This document shows, one piece after another, positions 41,293 to 50,684 of a stretch of DNA of 59,823 bases; within the stretch, counting starts at the first letter, position 1; every line of letters begins with the position of its first letter. Source of the DNA: JBALVT01 sp045110675 (GTDB taxonomy: Bacteria > Pseudomonadota > Gammaproteobacteria > Pseudomonadales > Halieaceae). The stretch lies in assembly GCA_045110675.1 (NCBI GenBank), contig JBGCGJ010000057.1, forward strand, positions 1 through 59,823, given 5' to 3'. The notes under the pieces were generated by a model. The model was not told the origin of the DNA. It did not search any database and was given only the letters and a program-made list of their open reading frames with translations. Both the position numbers and the translations under genes were made by a program.

Positions 41293-42295
41293 GGTTTCAA
41301 GCTTCCCGCAGCGCATCGTGTTTCCAGATATCGGTCAGGTGGAACTGTCCCGCTTTGAATTGCCTGAGTTAGGCGAAGGGCAGGTGCGGGTCCGCTCTCA
41401 TTCCAGTCTGATGAGTATCGGAACCGAAACAACTATTTTGCATCAGCGCTACGATCCAGATACACATTTTGATCGGATGTTTTCCTTTCCCCAATTGCAG
41501 ACCGGCGTTCAAACGGTTGGAGAGATTGAGGCAGTGTACTCGTCCGTTAGCGAATTTGAGCCTGGCGATCGGGTGTTCATTCGCAGGGCTCATGGTTCTC
41601 ATCACGTGCTCAACGCGCAGGAGTGTTCGCCGGTACCCAGTCATATCAGTTCGGAAATGGCTTGTTGGTGCGGTTTGGCGAAGACGGCGTTTCGCGCTGC
41701 ATGGGCAGGTGGTCTTAAGCAGGGTGTGAGTTTGCTGATTGTTGGAGCCGGTCCTGTGGGGCAGATGGTTGTGCGCTGGGCTGCCGCACTCGATTGTGAC
41801 AGTGTCGCCGTTATCGATGTGTCGCCCTTTCGACTTCAACATGCGAGAGCGGGCAGTGCTGATGTCTGTATTGAGGGGTCCATTGCAGAGCAGCTGGGTG
41901 CTATAGCGAGTTTAAATAACGGGGCGGGGCCAGATCTGGTGATTGATAGCACAGGCAGTGCCGAGGTCTTTCAATCCGCATTGGCGGCGGTCTCAAAGTT
42001 TGGCAAGGTCATTTTGCTGGGCGACACCGGCTACCCGGCCAAACAGTGTTTGAGTTCCGACGTCATGGTTAAGGGTCTTACCATACAGGCCACCCATGAC
42101 AGTCACGATCGTGATGGCTGGGATCAACGCGCCGTCGACCAACTTTTCTTCGACAAGGTTGGTGTGCAGCAATTTGATTTGTCCGGCTTAATCACCCACG
42201 TTTTTTCTCCGAAAGAGTGCGAGCTGGCCTATGAGCTTGCCGATGAGCAGCGAGAGAAAACCATGGGAATACTATTTGACTGGACTGTTCTGTAA
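41276..42295 (+). CDS. medium-chain dehydrogenase/reductase (zincless MDR)
   Basis: NAD(P) oxidoreductase of the alcohol-dehydrogenase-like MDR superfamily. The Rossmann loop is LIVGAGPVGQMVV, and DLVIDSTGSAE follows. The catalytic-zinc Cys motif of alcohol dehydrogenases is missing: the N-terminal site reads SSLMSIGTETTIL, as in the BchC/threonine-dehydrogenase-like branch without that ligand. The start is uncertain: TTG 41276 with GGTGGGA about 9 bases upstream is preferred, while GTG 41261 and GTG 41321 are alternatives. It overlaps the VOC gene. Substrate unknown, probably a sugar- or polyol-like compound or a bulky alcohol. Confidence 0.82.
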   Translation: MTILPEVSSFPQRIVFPDIGQVELSRFELPELGEGQVRVRSHSSLMSIGTETTILHQRYDPDTHFDRMFSFPQLQTGVQTVGEIEAVYSSVSEFEPGDRVFIRRAHGSHHVLNAQECSPVPSHISSEMACWCGLAKTAFRAAWAGGLKQGVSLLIVGAGPVGQMVVRWAAALDCDSVAVIDVSPFRLQHARAGSADVCIEGSIAEQLGAIASLNNGAGPDLVIDSTGSAEVFQSALAAVSKFGKVILLGDTGYPAKQCLSSDVMVKGLTIQATHDSHDRDGWDQRAVDQLFFDKVGVQQFDLSGLITHVFSPKECELAYELADEQREKTMGILFDWTVL

Positions 42296-42317
42296 CTGGG
42301 TTAGGGAGAATGAACTG

Positions 42318-43448
42318 ATGGCATTAATACCCGCAGACAATGTACTCGCCTTGGGCGCAGTTTTATTCGGTGTCGCCTGGCTGGCCTTCTGGGTTGATAC
42401 CCACCCCATAGGCAAGAAAACTTCCGGGGTTATTTGGGCTCTGGGAATCTCTATGCTGTTATCCAATACCGGCGTTATTCCATTGAGTAGTCCGGTCTAT
42501 GATTTCGTGGGTGGGTCTTTGGTTCCACTCGCCATACCACTACTGCTGCTTAAGGGGGATTTGCGGAAGATTTTTCGGGAGAGCGGCGGCGTGATGATTT
42601 CCTTTTTGATCGCCAGTTCGGCAACCGTTATTGGTGCGCTGGTTGGGTTTGCCCTGCTCGATTTGGGTGACATCGGGCCCAAAGTCGCCGGTGTTTATAG
42701 CGGGGGCTGGATAGGCGGTGCCGTTAATTTTCTGGCTGTTTCACAGGCGGTTGAAATGACACCCCAGGAGTTCAGCGTGGCCATCAGCGCCAGTTCCGTG
42801 GTCAGCGTTACTGCGCTAATGTTATTGATCGCTCTGCCATCTATAAAGTTAATCACTGCCTTCTTTCCCAATGGCACAAAGGGTAGCTCTTCTATCGATG
42901 CGCTAATTGATGGAGATAAGGAAGCGCCCCGATTGCGTCTGACCCATGTTACCGGGGCCCTGGCTTTGAGTTTTGCCATCTGCGCGCTGGCTCAGCTAAT
43001 TGCTCAACTACTGGATATGAGTCAGTACAACATTCTGTTTATAACGGTGTTGACCATCGCGATCGCCAATGCCTTTCCTCGAGCCATGGATGCACTCGAG
43101 GGTGATTTTGAGATAGGTATGCTGCTGATGTATCTATTTTTTGTGGCGGTGGGCGCGGGTACTGATGCCATTTCATTTATAGCCACAGCATTCAATCTTT
43201 TTGTCTACGGCATGTTGATTATTATTGTTCACCTGGCGGTGGTGTTAGTCGGTGCCAAATTGTTAAAAATTGATTTGGCGGAAGCGATTGTTGCATCCGG
43301 TGCAGCACTGGTTGGCCCCGCAGTGACAGCGGCGATTGCTACGTCGAAGGGTTGGGGGCATCTAGTGACCCCCGGAATAATGTGCGGGATTTTTGGTTAT
43401 GTTATCGCTACCTTTGTCGGTGTCAGCGTGACGGCGTTCCTGAGTTAG
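42318..43448 (+). CDS. DUF819-family membrane protein
   Basis: Integral membrane protein of the DUF819 (YjcL-like) family, 376 aa, with about ten hydrophobic segments. Characteristic text is GVYSGGWIGGAVNFLAV near the middle and ASGAALVGPAVTAAIATSKGW in the last third, which look like paired re-entrant or pore segments of a transporter. The substrate is unknown for the family. The start is ATG 42318 with AGGGAGA upstream at 42303-42309. It is one base from the next transporter gene, so the operon encodes two membrane transport proteins. Confidence 0.85.
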   Translation: MALIPADNVLALGAVLFGVAWLAFWVDTHPIGKKTSGVIWALGISMLLSNTGVIPLSSPVYDFVGGSLVPLAIPLLLLKGDLRKIFRESGGVMISFLIASSATVIGALVGFALLDLGDIGPKVAGVYSGGWIGGAVNFLAVSQAVEMTPQEFSVAISASSVVSVTALMLLIALPSIKLITAFFPNGTKGSSSIDALIDGDKEAPRLRLTHVTGALALSFAICALAQLIAQLLDMSQYNILFITVLTIAIANAFPRAMDALEGDFEIGMLLMYLFFVAVGAGTDAISFIATAFNLFVYGMLIIIVHLAVVLVGAKLLKIDLAEAIVASGAALVGPAVTAAIATSKGWGHLVTPGIMCGIFGYVIATFVGVSVTAFLS

Positions 43449-43449
43449 C

Positions 43450-44631
43450 GTGACGCAATCCAGGGCGCGTCAGTATTCCATTCTATTGGTGCTCGCTATC
43501 GCAGCTGCCCTGTCGCCCGTGTCTATTGATATGTTGGCACCCTCCCTGCCTCAACTGAGTGAGGATATTGGCGCGAGCGCGGCGCGTATTGAGTTAACGA
43601 TTTATGCATTTCTTATCGGTTACGGACTCGCGCCGTCTCTGTGGGGGCGGCTATCCGATAGTCTCGGGCGGCGGCCCGTCATGTTTGTGGGTCTGCTCGT
43701 CTACTGTTTGAGTTGCATCGCCTGTATCTACGCTCAAAGCGCTGATCAGCTTATTCTATTGCGTGTTTTACAGGGTATTGGAGCCGCTGCCGGCGCGACC
43801 ATGGCGAGGGCTATCGTGCGAGATATTTATGGGGCTACCGGCACTACTAAAGGCATGGCGACAATGATTTCCATGATGGCCGTCATTCCCTTTTTCATGC
43901 CCTTGGTCGGTGGTGTGGTCGCTCGACTCTTTAGTCCTGCCGCCTGTTTTGCCGCGATGGCATTAGTTGGCTTTGTTGCTGTCTTCGCTTACGGGGTGCT
44001 CATTCCGGAGACCCGTCCGGCAATCTCTCAAACAAAGCTGCCGGGCGAGCAGGGGGTTTCTGTCATCCTGGGGAACCGCGTTTTTGCCGGCCATACGCTT
44101 TGCAATATGTTTAGCATTGCCACGTTGGTGCTGTTTGGCGCCAACTTCTCCTTTATTCTCGCGCAAGACTATCAGTTTGATAGCGCCCATAGCGGTATAG
44201 CTCTTGCGTTGTTTAATGGTTCCATTGCTTTGGGTACCTATTTGGTCTGGCCTTTGATGCCGCGTCTTGGGGCTCATCGATCTATTTTGTTCGGTGGAAC
44301 CCTGTGCACCTTAGGCTGGTTGGCAATTGCTTTGCAGGCCAGTCAGGGGCAGCCCGCGGTACTGATGTTGGCCGTACCTTTGGTTCTAGCTTGTCTTGGG
44401 TGTGGGGTTATTATGGCCTTGTGTTCGGGGGGTGCATTGGCTCCTTTTTCAAGCAATAGCGGTACCGCAAGCTCGGTGTATTTGCTGGTGCAGTCTATGG
44501 GTGCCTCAGGTATAAGCTATGCCGCGGGCCAGCTACTGCCAAAACAGTTGCTGGCAATGGCGATAGCTACGACCTGCTGCGGGGTTATGGCAGTGCTTTC
44601 CAAGGTACTGATTGGCAGCGGCGAAAACTAG
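43450..44631 (+). CDS. MFS transporter, Bcr/CflA-type efflux
   Basis: Drug/metabolite:H+ antiporter of the Bcr/CflA group, 393 aa, twelve segments. Signs are SPVSIDMLAPSLPQL in helix 1, the loop 2-3 A-motif GRLSDSLGRRPVMFVGL, and the motif-C-like GIGAAAGATMARAIVRDIY. The start is GTG 43450, one base after the DUF819 stop. It probably exports a toxic intermediate or substrate analogue of the operon. Confidence 0.88.
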   Translation: MTQSRARQYSILLVLAIAAALSPVSIDMLAPSLPQLSEDIGASAARIELTIYAFLIGYGLAPSLWGRLSDSLGRRPVMFVGLLVYCLSCIACIYAQSADQLILLRVLQGIGAAAGATMARAIVRDIYGATGTTKGMATMISMMAVIPFFMPLVGGVVARLFSPAACFAAMALVGFVAVFAYGVLIPETRPAISQTKLPGEQGVSVILGNRVFAGHTLCNMFSIATLVLFGANFSFILAQDYQFDSAHSGIALALFNGSIALGTYLVWPLMPRLGAHRSILFGGTLCTLGWLAIALQASQGQPAVLMLAVPLVLACLGCGVIMALCSGGALAPFSSNSGTASSVYLLVQSMGASGISYAAGQLLPKQLLAMAIATTCCGVMAVLSKVLIGSGEN

Positions 44632-44643
44632 AGTGTATTGTTT

Positions 44644-45543
44644 ATGAATCATCTCCGATCTTCTTTTAAATGGCTGTTGATAACAGTTCTGGTCCAGGCG
44701 GGTCCGAGTTTTTCTGCGACGATGGTGGAAGACAGGGATTTGTGGTTTTTCGTGTTGGTCAAATCCAGCAACTATTCCCAAGATGCAGAGGGTCAGCTTG
44801 AGCTGCTGAACTACCATTTTTTCTCCGAGCTTTTTGCCAAGGCGCCCGGTCTTATCAAATCAGCCAGGCTGATGCGAGTGGCTCCGTCTGAACAAACCTT
44901 TGACTACACCGATCGCGGTGATGCGTTTTACTACGAAGGCGGCCATTTTAAGACGCTTGCTGGTGTTGATGCTGCGCACCCGAACGGCGATTATCGATTC
45001 AATATCCAGTTTCACTCCGGTGCCGTTATCAATACAACTATGGCGCTTGCTGGCCCCGATGGTAAAACAGATATACCGGCTGCCATTCAAATTTACTTCG
45101 ACCAGGGTGGATTGAGGGTCAGGTCGGACCGAGTCGACCCCGACCAGGCCCTGACCGTGAGTTGGAGCCCTTATTCTAATGGTGCCAGTGATCCCAAAGG
45201 TATCGTTGAAGATATGATTTTTGTGGTATTTCAAAACTGTAGGGGCGAGCGGGTGTTTCACACCGGACTACCGTTTAAAGAGAAGAATTACCTGACCTAT
45301 AAGGCTACCAAAGTGATAGTTCCCGCCGGGCGATTCGAAGCGGGGCACGACTACGCTATGTTTGTTGAGTTTCCCCATCGAGTGGACAGCGTTGTCATGG
45401 ACGGCACCCCTGCGTTCACGTCTTATGCCACGGCCACCTATTTGGATGTTCGGACCATCGGGGTCGGAGAGAGTGATTGTCCTGAAAAAGCACCCCCTCT
45501 GGACACGGGGCAAACTGATCGAATGGATGTTGAGATTAATTGA
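44644..45543 (+). CDS. exported protein of unknown family (paralogue A)
   Basis: A 299-residue protein with an N-terminal signal peptide (about residues 1-24, ending SFSA). I do not recognise a family, but the gene at 51709-52608 encodes a clear paralogue. Shared blocks are LNYHFFSELF / LNYHFFAEIF, HPNGDYRF / YPDGDYVF, GIVEDMIFVVFQNC / GIMDDLLFVILADC, KNYLTYKA / TPYLTYAD, and the C-terminal ATATYLDVRTIG / ATTTFLEIHTLG ending in a single Cys-Pro region and DTGQT / DAGQT. The predicted structure is beta-rich, periplasmic. It is 12 bases after the MFS gene and 11 before an exported VOC gene. Confidence 0.75.
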   Translation: MNHLRSSFKWLLITVLVQAGPSFSATMVEDRDLWFFVLVKSSNYSQDAEGQLELLNYHFFSELFAKAPGLIKSARLMRVAPSEQTFDYTDRGDAFYYEGGHFKTLAGVDAAHPNGDYRFNIQFHSGAVINTTMALAGPDGKTDIPAAIQIYFDQGGLRVRSDRVDPDQALTVSWSPYSNGASDPKGIVEDMIFVVFQNCRGERVFHTGLPFKEKNYLTYKATKVIVPAGRFEAGHDYAMFVEFPHRVDSVVMDGTPAFTSYATATYLDVRTIGVGESDCPEKAPPLDTGQTDRMDVEIN

Positions 45544-45554
45544 GGATGAGGGAT

Positions 45555-46010
45555 ATGAGTAGAGCACTGATGTTTATAACAGCATGCTTGGCGCTAACGC
45601 CGGCCTGGGCAGAGTCAAATCCCGGACGCTCGGACAGGCCCGCATTTACTGAGCAATACGTGATGCTTTATTACCGGGATCTAGAGGCGGCAGCAGAATT
45701 CTACGGCGGCACACTGGGTCTGACTGCAACCCTGGACGATGAGTGGGTCAAGCTCTACCAAGTGTTGCCGGGTTCACTGATTGGCCTGGTTAGAGAGGGC
45801 GGTACTGCCTATCACAAAGTGCAGGACAAGAACGCGGTAATGGTGAGTATTGTCACCGAGGACGTGGACACCTGGTATGAACTGGTTTCCAAAGAGTCGG
45901 GTATCACCGTGCTCAAGCCGCCTTATAATCACGAAAGCGTGCCTATTAGAGCGTTTTTGTTCGCTGACCCAGGCGGGTATACCGTTGAGCTTTTTCAGTG
46001 GCTAAGGTGA
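45555..46010 (+). CDS. exported VOC-family protein
   Basis: Glyoxalase-like VOC protein preceded by a signal peptide (residues about 1-19, TPAWA). The VOC half begins EQYVMLYYRDLEAAAEFYGG and ends FLFADPGGYTVELFQW, with the final Glu as a metal ligand; the usual first His position is Tyr/Met here, so metal binding may be altered. Most VOC enzymes are cytosolic, so export is unusual. ATG 45555 is chosen because it begins the signal peptide; ATG 45546 is an alternative. It is the last gene of the GntR-led operon. Confidence 0.8.
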   Translation: MSRALMFITACLALTPAWAESNPGRSDRPAFTEQYVMLYYRDLEAAAEFYGGTLGLTATLDDEWVKLYQVLPGSLIGLVREGGTAYHKVQDKNAVMVSIVTEDVDTWYELVSKESGITVLKPPYNHESVPIRAFLFADPGGYTVELFQWLR

Positions 46011-46414
46011 GATCGGAGGTAGCCGCAACAATGCTTGACGAGTTTTAAAATAAAACCTAATTTAATAATGGGTTTAATAAAAATGTAAATAATTCACACT
46101 TTTCAATATGATTCTATTTAAGATAGTTAAATCAATACGTTAAAAGATTTTTATTTTCCAAGTTTTTGACCTCTAAGCGTAATTAGTAATTGAAACTGTG
46201 TAATTAGTAGGATTTAATAAGATGATTGGTCTGACCAGTAAATGTCTAGCTAGCCGCACTTAGATGCGTTTTTAGATAGCTCGATAATTCAACGCTGTTT
46301 TGTGGATTATTTACGTTATCGCCCCAAGAATAGGATGGGGCATACCGCTTCAGGTTGATATATTAACTACAGGTCCGCTTTACGTTATATAACTACAAAT
46401 AAAGGAACTCACCC
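46011..46414. other. A/T-rich intergenic leader before the TonB receptor
   Basis: A 404-bp stretch without a gene, clearly richer in A/T than its surroundings. It should hold the receptor's promoter. Two hairpin candidates are visible: AAACC...GGGTTT near 46051-46074, and GCCCCA (46321-46326) with TGGGGC (46336-46341) around a 9-base loop. TTGATA at 46354-46359 and TTATAT at 46385-46390 resemble promoter hexamers but their spacing (about 25) is too long for a standard site. The ribosome site AAAGGAA is at 46401-46407. No small open frame with homology was seen. Confidence 0.5.
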
Positions 46415-48880
46415 ATGCGTAATAAAGCTACATCGTTATTCCAGCTGTCGCTCCTGTCCGCGGCGATTTTCAATGCCACTCCCGTTTATGCCCAAAGTGG
46501 ATCCACTCTCGAAGAAGTGATTGTGACGGCCCAGCGCAGGGAGCAAAACCTGCAGGAAGTACCCGTCAGTGTCACGGCCTTTTCAGGTGCATCTATTGAG
46601 CAACGCAACATTAAGTCCGCTACCGAATACCTGTCGCTAACTCCCGGTGTCAGCTTTACTGAAGACGGTCAGACCGGTAGCCGTGGTTTAGGTATCGCGA
46701 TTCGCGGTATCAACAACCTGGTGTCCGGTGAAAACGCCTTTGTTAACTCGATTGGTATCTACCTCGATGAGTTCAGTGTGGCGTCGGTTCCCAATCAGGT
46801 GGCCAATCCCAACCTGGCCGATATGGAGCGAGTAGAGGTATTGCGTGGCCCACAGGGAACGTATTTTGGTCGCAACGCACTCGGTGGTGCTCTCAATATT
46901 TCGTCCAAGAAGCCAACGGATGAATTTGAGGGGAAGGTGATTGTCGGTGCTGAAACTTATGATGATGCTGGGGACATGTACAGTCTGACCGGTATCCTAA
47001 ACGTTCCCGTTAGCGATGATTTGAGAGTGCGCGGAATGGTTTATTATGAAGACAGCGATGGCTTTGTAGAAAACGCTTGCGCCCGAGGTGCCAGCGCCGC
47101 TTCGTGCCCCGCCGCTGCCGAAAATAATTTTATCCCCAACGGCGCCAAAGACAGTGGCCATGAAACTTTAAACTTCCGTTTACATGCCGCCTGGGATGTT
47201 TCGGAGAACACTTCGGTCCTGGCTTCCGTGCATTTCACCGATGAAGAGCAGGGTACGGACGAGAACGTGCCATCGGGTGTGCAGGATTTGGATTCCCTGG
47301 ATAGTTTTGGTTTGTCCGCTGCGATCGACCCCGGTACAGGGTTCTATCCGGACAATCGAAATACGCTTAGCCACGACCTCGATGAATTTACCGACAATAA
47401 ATCGATGGTGGGTATTTTGAACATCAGTCATGCACTGAATGAAACTACCACGATCAAATCGATCACTGGCTTTATTGATGCCGAGCTGGATCGAAACTTC
47501 GATAACGATCTCGCTGGTGGCGCCGATACGCTACTGCGTGAAAACGAGTACGAGGGTTTCTCCTGGAGTACCGAACTGCGTTTGGAAATGGACGAAGAAA
47601 ATTACTTGTTTGTCGCGGGTATTTTGTATGCAGAAGACGAGCAGGAGCAGGATAACAAAGTTGGGATCTCTTCCAATTCCACCGCGACAGTCGGAGGGGT
47701 AGGTTGGTTGCCGCCGTTCCCGCAGGGATTGGGGCTGGCTCTCAATAGCAAGAAGTTTGAAGTCGAGAGTCTTGCGATTTTCGCTGACTACACCTGGCAT
47801 GTGTCGGAGAAGCTGGATGTTATCGTCGGTGCTCGCTACACCCAGGATGACGTGTCTAACGAAGTGGCTGGTTTCGGCATCGGGCCAAGCTGTTGCTTTC
47901 CTGGATCACCCGGTTTCCCCGGTGGCCCTGGATTTGATTTCTTCCAGAGTTTCGTGAATTCAGCTCGACCCGTGTCTGCGGCTGATGATGATTTTACCGA
48001 TGTTTCACCGCGCTTCGTGGTCCGCTACCAGGTTAGTGATGACGTAAATGTATACGGCACAATTTCTAAAGGTTACAAAGCCGGTGGTATCTCGGTGGGT
48101 AACAATACCAATGCCGATGGTCAGCCGGCCTTTAATGTGCCCTTCGATGAAGAGACTTTGTGGAATTACGAAGTTGGCTTCAAGAGTGAGTTGATGGATA
48201 ACAGAGTGCGTTTAAACGGCTCGCTGTTCTACCTCGAGTGGAGCGATTTGCAGATGGAATCTTTCCGTTTCCTGACGCCGGGTGATTTGTCCTCTAACTT
48301 CGAGCAGGCGATTAACGTTGAAGATGCAGAAGCCTGGGGTCTTGAGCTGGAGTTAACCGCTGCGGTTACCGATCTACTAACAATCACATCCAGCTTGGGT
48401 TATATCGATTCAGAGATTACCAGTGATACCCAGGCGGAAATTACCGGCGGTTTCGTAGTCGATCTGGAAGGCCTGGAAATTCCCAAGGCGCCCGAGTTTA
48501 CCTTTAATATCGCTGGCGAGTACCGCTTCCCGGTGGGTGACAATGAGGGTTGGGTTCAGTTGGAGTTTATCCATCGCGATGGTCAGTTCTCCGACATTGA
48601 AGGTTTGACCTACGAGCAGACTGATGGCCCTTCACCAAACGGTGGTCCAGCCCGAAACTCGATCGCCCAGTTTGGTGATTTCCCCTTCAAGACCCCAGAC
48701 TATGATTTGTGGAACTTCCGCGCTGGCTACGACATGGAAAACTGGCAGTTCACCGCTTACGTGCAGAACCTGAGTGACGAAGAGTACTACACGGGTACCC
48801 AGGAGAACTTTGGCGTATCGGGTATGCGGCTTCGTCCACATCCTCGCACTATAGGGGGTAGCATCAGCTACTCGTTCTAA
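46415..48880 (+). CDS. TonB-dependent outer-membrane receptor
   Basis: Outer-membrane gated channel, 821 aa. A signal peptide ends at about residue 26 (VYAQ). The TonB box EEVIVTAQRREQNLQ is at about 32-46, followed by the plug (VPVSVTAFSG, then VEVLRGPQGTYFGRNALGGALNI) and a 22-strand barrel ending in the canonical aromatic residue (GGSISYSF). This style is common in carbohydrate, steroid or aromatic uptake by marine and sphingomonad-like bacteria. An unusual loop around residues 491-508 has SCCFPGSPGFPGGPGFD. It has its own leader region and a strong terminator after it. Confidence 0.95.
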   Translation: MRNKATSLFQLSLLSAAIFNATPVYAQSGSTLEEVIVTAQRREQNLQEVPVSVTAFSGASIEQRNIKSATEYLSLTPGVSFTEDGQTGSRGLGIAIRGINNLVSGENAFVNSIGIYLDEFSVASVPNQVANPNLADMERVEVLRGPQGTYFGRNALGGALNISSKKPTDEFEGKVIVGAETYDDAGDMYSLTGILNVPVSDDLRVRGMVYYEDSDGFVENACARGASAASCPAAAENNFIPNGAKDSGHETLNFRLHAAWDVSENTSVLASVHFTDEEQGTDENVPSGVQDLDSLDSFGLSAAIDPGTGFYPDNRNTLSHDLDEFTDNKSMVGILNISHALNETTTIKSITGFIDAELDRNFDNDLAGGADTLLRENEYEGFSWSTELRLEMDEENYLFVAGILYAEDEQEQDNKVGISSNSTATVGGVGWLPPFPQGLGLALNSKKFEVESLAIFADYTWHVSEKLDVIVGARYTQDDVSNEVAGFGIGPSCCFPGSPGFPGGPGFDFFQSFVNSARPVSAADDDFTDVSPRFVVRYQVSDDVNVYGTISKGYKAGGISVGNNTNADGQPAFNVPFDEETLWNYEVGFKSELMDNRVRLNGSLFYLEWSDLQMESFRFLTPGDLSSNFEQAINVEDAEAWGLELELTAAVTDLLTITSSLGYIDSEITSDTQAEITGGFVVDLEGLEIPKAPEFTFNIAGEYRFPVGDNEGWVQLEFIHRDGQFSDIEGLTYEQTDGPSPNGGPARNSIAQFGDFPFKTPDYDLWNFRAGYDMENWQFTAYVQNLSDEEYYTGTQENFGVSGMRLRPHPRTIGGSISYSF

Positions 48881-48908
48881 GCGCAAAGGTCTGTGTCTGA
48901 CATTAAAA

Positions 48909-48932
48909 CCCGACCTTGGTCGGGTTTTTTTT
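48909..48932 (+). terminator. rho-independent terminator after the TonB receptor
   Basis: Stem CCCGAC (48909-48914), loop CTTG, stem GTCGGG (48919-48924), extended by A-T pairs outside, then a run of eight T residues (48925-48932). It lies 29 bases after the receptor stop and isolates the receptor from the sulfatase gene. Confidence 0.93.
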
Positions 48933-48966
48933 GCTCTGAGAAAAACTGAGGCTAGAGGAAGCTCCT

Positions 48967-50316
48967 GTGACAAAGCATCGCTTACCCGGATTTTTTCCGC
49001 TCCTATTACTGCTGACGCAGTTCTGCGGAGAGCTTTGTGCGGCTGAATTAAGCGAGCCGCGGTCGCCAAATATCATTGTTATCTTGACCGATGATATGGG
49101 CTACGGCGACTTGGGAGTGTATGGAAATCGATTGATACGCACGCCGCATATCGATGCGATTGCTCAGCGCGGAGTGTTGTTGAGCAATGGTTATGCCAGT
49201 GCCAATGTCTGCTCTCCCTCCCGGGCCGGACTGCTTACAGGTCGTTACGCGATAAGGTCGGGTTTGGCTTGGAAGGTGGTTGCGGATGGTGATGCGCGTA
49301 GTTTGCCCGAAGAGGAGGAGACCGTCGCCGAGTTGGTAAAACGCGCGGGCTATCGAACCGGCATGGTCGGTAAATGGCATCTGGGTGCGCTTCCTGAGAA
49401 CTCTCCGCTAAAACATGGCTTTGACTATTTTCTGGGTGTTGCGCACAGCAATGATATGCCGAATTTCTCTCTCTATGATGGCGCGCAAAAAATACCGGGG
49501 CCGGTGGATCAGCGCAAACTCACTCGTCGATACACCGAGGCGGCCGCTGATTTTATCGAGCAATCAAGTGAGCAGCCCTTCCTTCTGTACTTTGCCCATA
49601 CTTTTCCGCATATTCCATTGTACGCCTCCGAACCATTTTTTGGTCGCTCCGCTGCAGGTTTGTATGGCGATACTGTCGAAGAGATCGACTGGAGTACGGG
49701 AGAGCTAGTCAGGGTATTGAAACGCCAAGGCTTGCTGGAAAATACATTAATAGTATTCACCAGTGATAACGGGCCTTTTTTCGAAGGCAGCACGGCCGGC
49801 CTTAAGGGAGGTAAAGGTAACTCCTGGGAGGGAGGCTACCGCGTTCCCTTTATTTTGAGTTGGCCCGAGGCCTTGAGACCGGGGCGCACCTTGGATGCAC
49901 TCGCAAGCAACCTCGATATCTTGCCCACTATTGCTGAGATTTTGGCTGTGCTTCCTAAAACGAAAAAAATCGATGGCGTCAGTCTGTTACCGATATTGCG
50001 CGGCGAAAAGCCAGCGCATCGCTACCTTTACTTTTTTAACAATGAAGCCATCGTGGGTATACGAGACCAGGAGTGGAAGTATCTGACTCACAGCTATTAC
50101 ACCGGCAGTATCGGCGCGTTTGAAAAATTTGATCAGCTTCCCGGATTCGAAGCGCCTTACGATTTACTGTTTAGTGCTCGGGGTATTGAGGGAGAGTCCT
50201 ACAGTGTTGCAGACCGACACCCGGGGGTAATGCGGCGCATGAAGCAGGATTTGAGCAAGGCCAGAGAGGAATTCGAATCGTTGCGAACTCGGCCGAAAGA
50301 ACAGACCTATCCTTGA
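48967..50316 (+). CDS. exported sulfatase (arylsulfatase type, formylglycine)
   Basis: Sulfatase of the S1 family, 449 aa, exported (signal about residues 1-26). The formylglycine signature C-x-P-S-R is complete: Cys82 in NVCSPSRAGLLTGRY. Metal ligands Asp42-Asp43 are in ILTDDMGYGD and the later FTSDNGP. GKWHLG and the C-terminal domain are intact. The enzyme needs a formylglycine-generating enzyme encoded elsewhere. The start is GTG 48967 with AGAGGAAG upstream. Following a TonB receptor, it may desulfate the imported compound; aryl, steroid or carbohydrate sulfates are all possible. Confidence 0.93.
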   Translation: MTKHRLPGFFPLLLLLTQFCGELCAAELSEPRSPNIIVILTDDMGYGDLGVYGNRLIRTPHIDAIAQRGVLLSNGYASANVCSPSRAGLLTGRYAIRSGLAWKVVADGDARSLPEEEETVAELVKRAGYRTGMVGKWHLGALPENSPLKHGFDYFLGVAHSNDMPNFSLYDGAQKIPGPVDQRKLTRRYTEAAADFIEQSSEQPFLLYFAHTFPHIPLYASEPFFGRSAAGLYGDTVEEIDWSTGELVRVLKRQGLLENTLIVFTSDNGPFFEGSTAGLKGGKGNSWEGGYRVPFILSWPEALRPGRTLDALASNLDILPTIAEILAVLPKTKKIDGVSLLPILRGEKPAHRYLYFFNNEAIVGIRDQEWKYLTHSYYTGSIGAFEKFDQLPGFEAPYDLLFSARGIEGESYSVADRHPGVMRRMKQDLSKAREEFESLRTRPKEQTYP

Positions 50317-50323
50317 GTGGTCT

Positions 50324-50671
50324 TTAACCCTCCCAGGGAATGGGGCTGACATCATCGTGTTTTAACACACGTTTTTCAGTGCGATCAATACGCATGGTGA
50401 GGCCGCAACCCGGGTCGGGACACATAGCGCGTGTGTCGGTTTCCATCCAGTCAGCTTGGTGTAGAAGTCTTTGCTTTGCCGGTAACAAAGGAATGGCCGA
50501 CTGTAGGGCGTACAAACAAAAATCAGCGCCATCGGGCATGGAAATTTTTCCGCCTTTCATAAACACGGAATCTCCCACTGTCATCTGGCAGGTGCAATTT
50601 CCCTCTATCGATTCGACGACCAGTTGTAAATCGTAGAGTTCAAACTCATCATCCCCAAGCTCAGCGCTCAT
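50324..50671 (-). CDS. TIGR04076-like protein
   Basis: A 115-residue protein resembling the uncharacterised TIGR04076 group. Marks are GNCTCQMTVGDSVFMKGGKISM, FCLYALQSAIPLLPAKQR, and CPDPGCGLTMRI near the end, with conserved Cys residues that may bind a metal or iron-sulfur centre. The start is ATG 50671. It is 7 bases from the convergent sulfatase stop and 13 bases downstream of the LLM flavoprotein gene on its own strand, so it is likely co-transcribed with that gene. Function unknown. Confidence 0.7.
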   Translation of the reverse strand: MSAELGDDEFELYDLQLVVESIEGNCTCQMTVGDSVFMKGGKISMPDGADFCLYALQSAIPLLPAKQRLLHQADWMETDTRAMCPDPGCGLTMRIDRTEKRVLKHDDVSPIPWEG

Positions 50672-50684
50672 GCTTGTACCCCTA

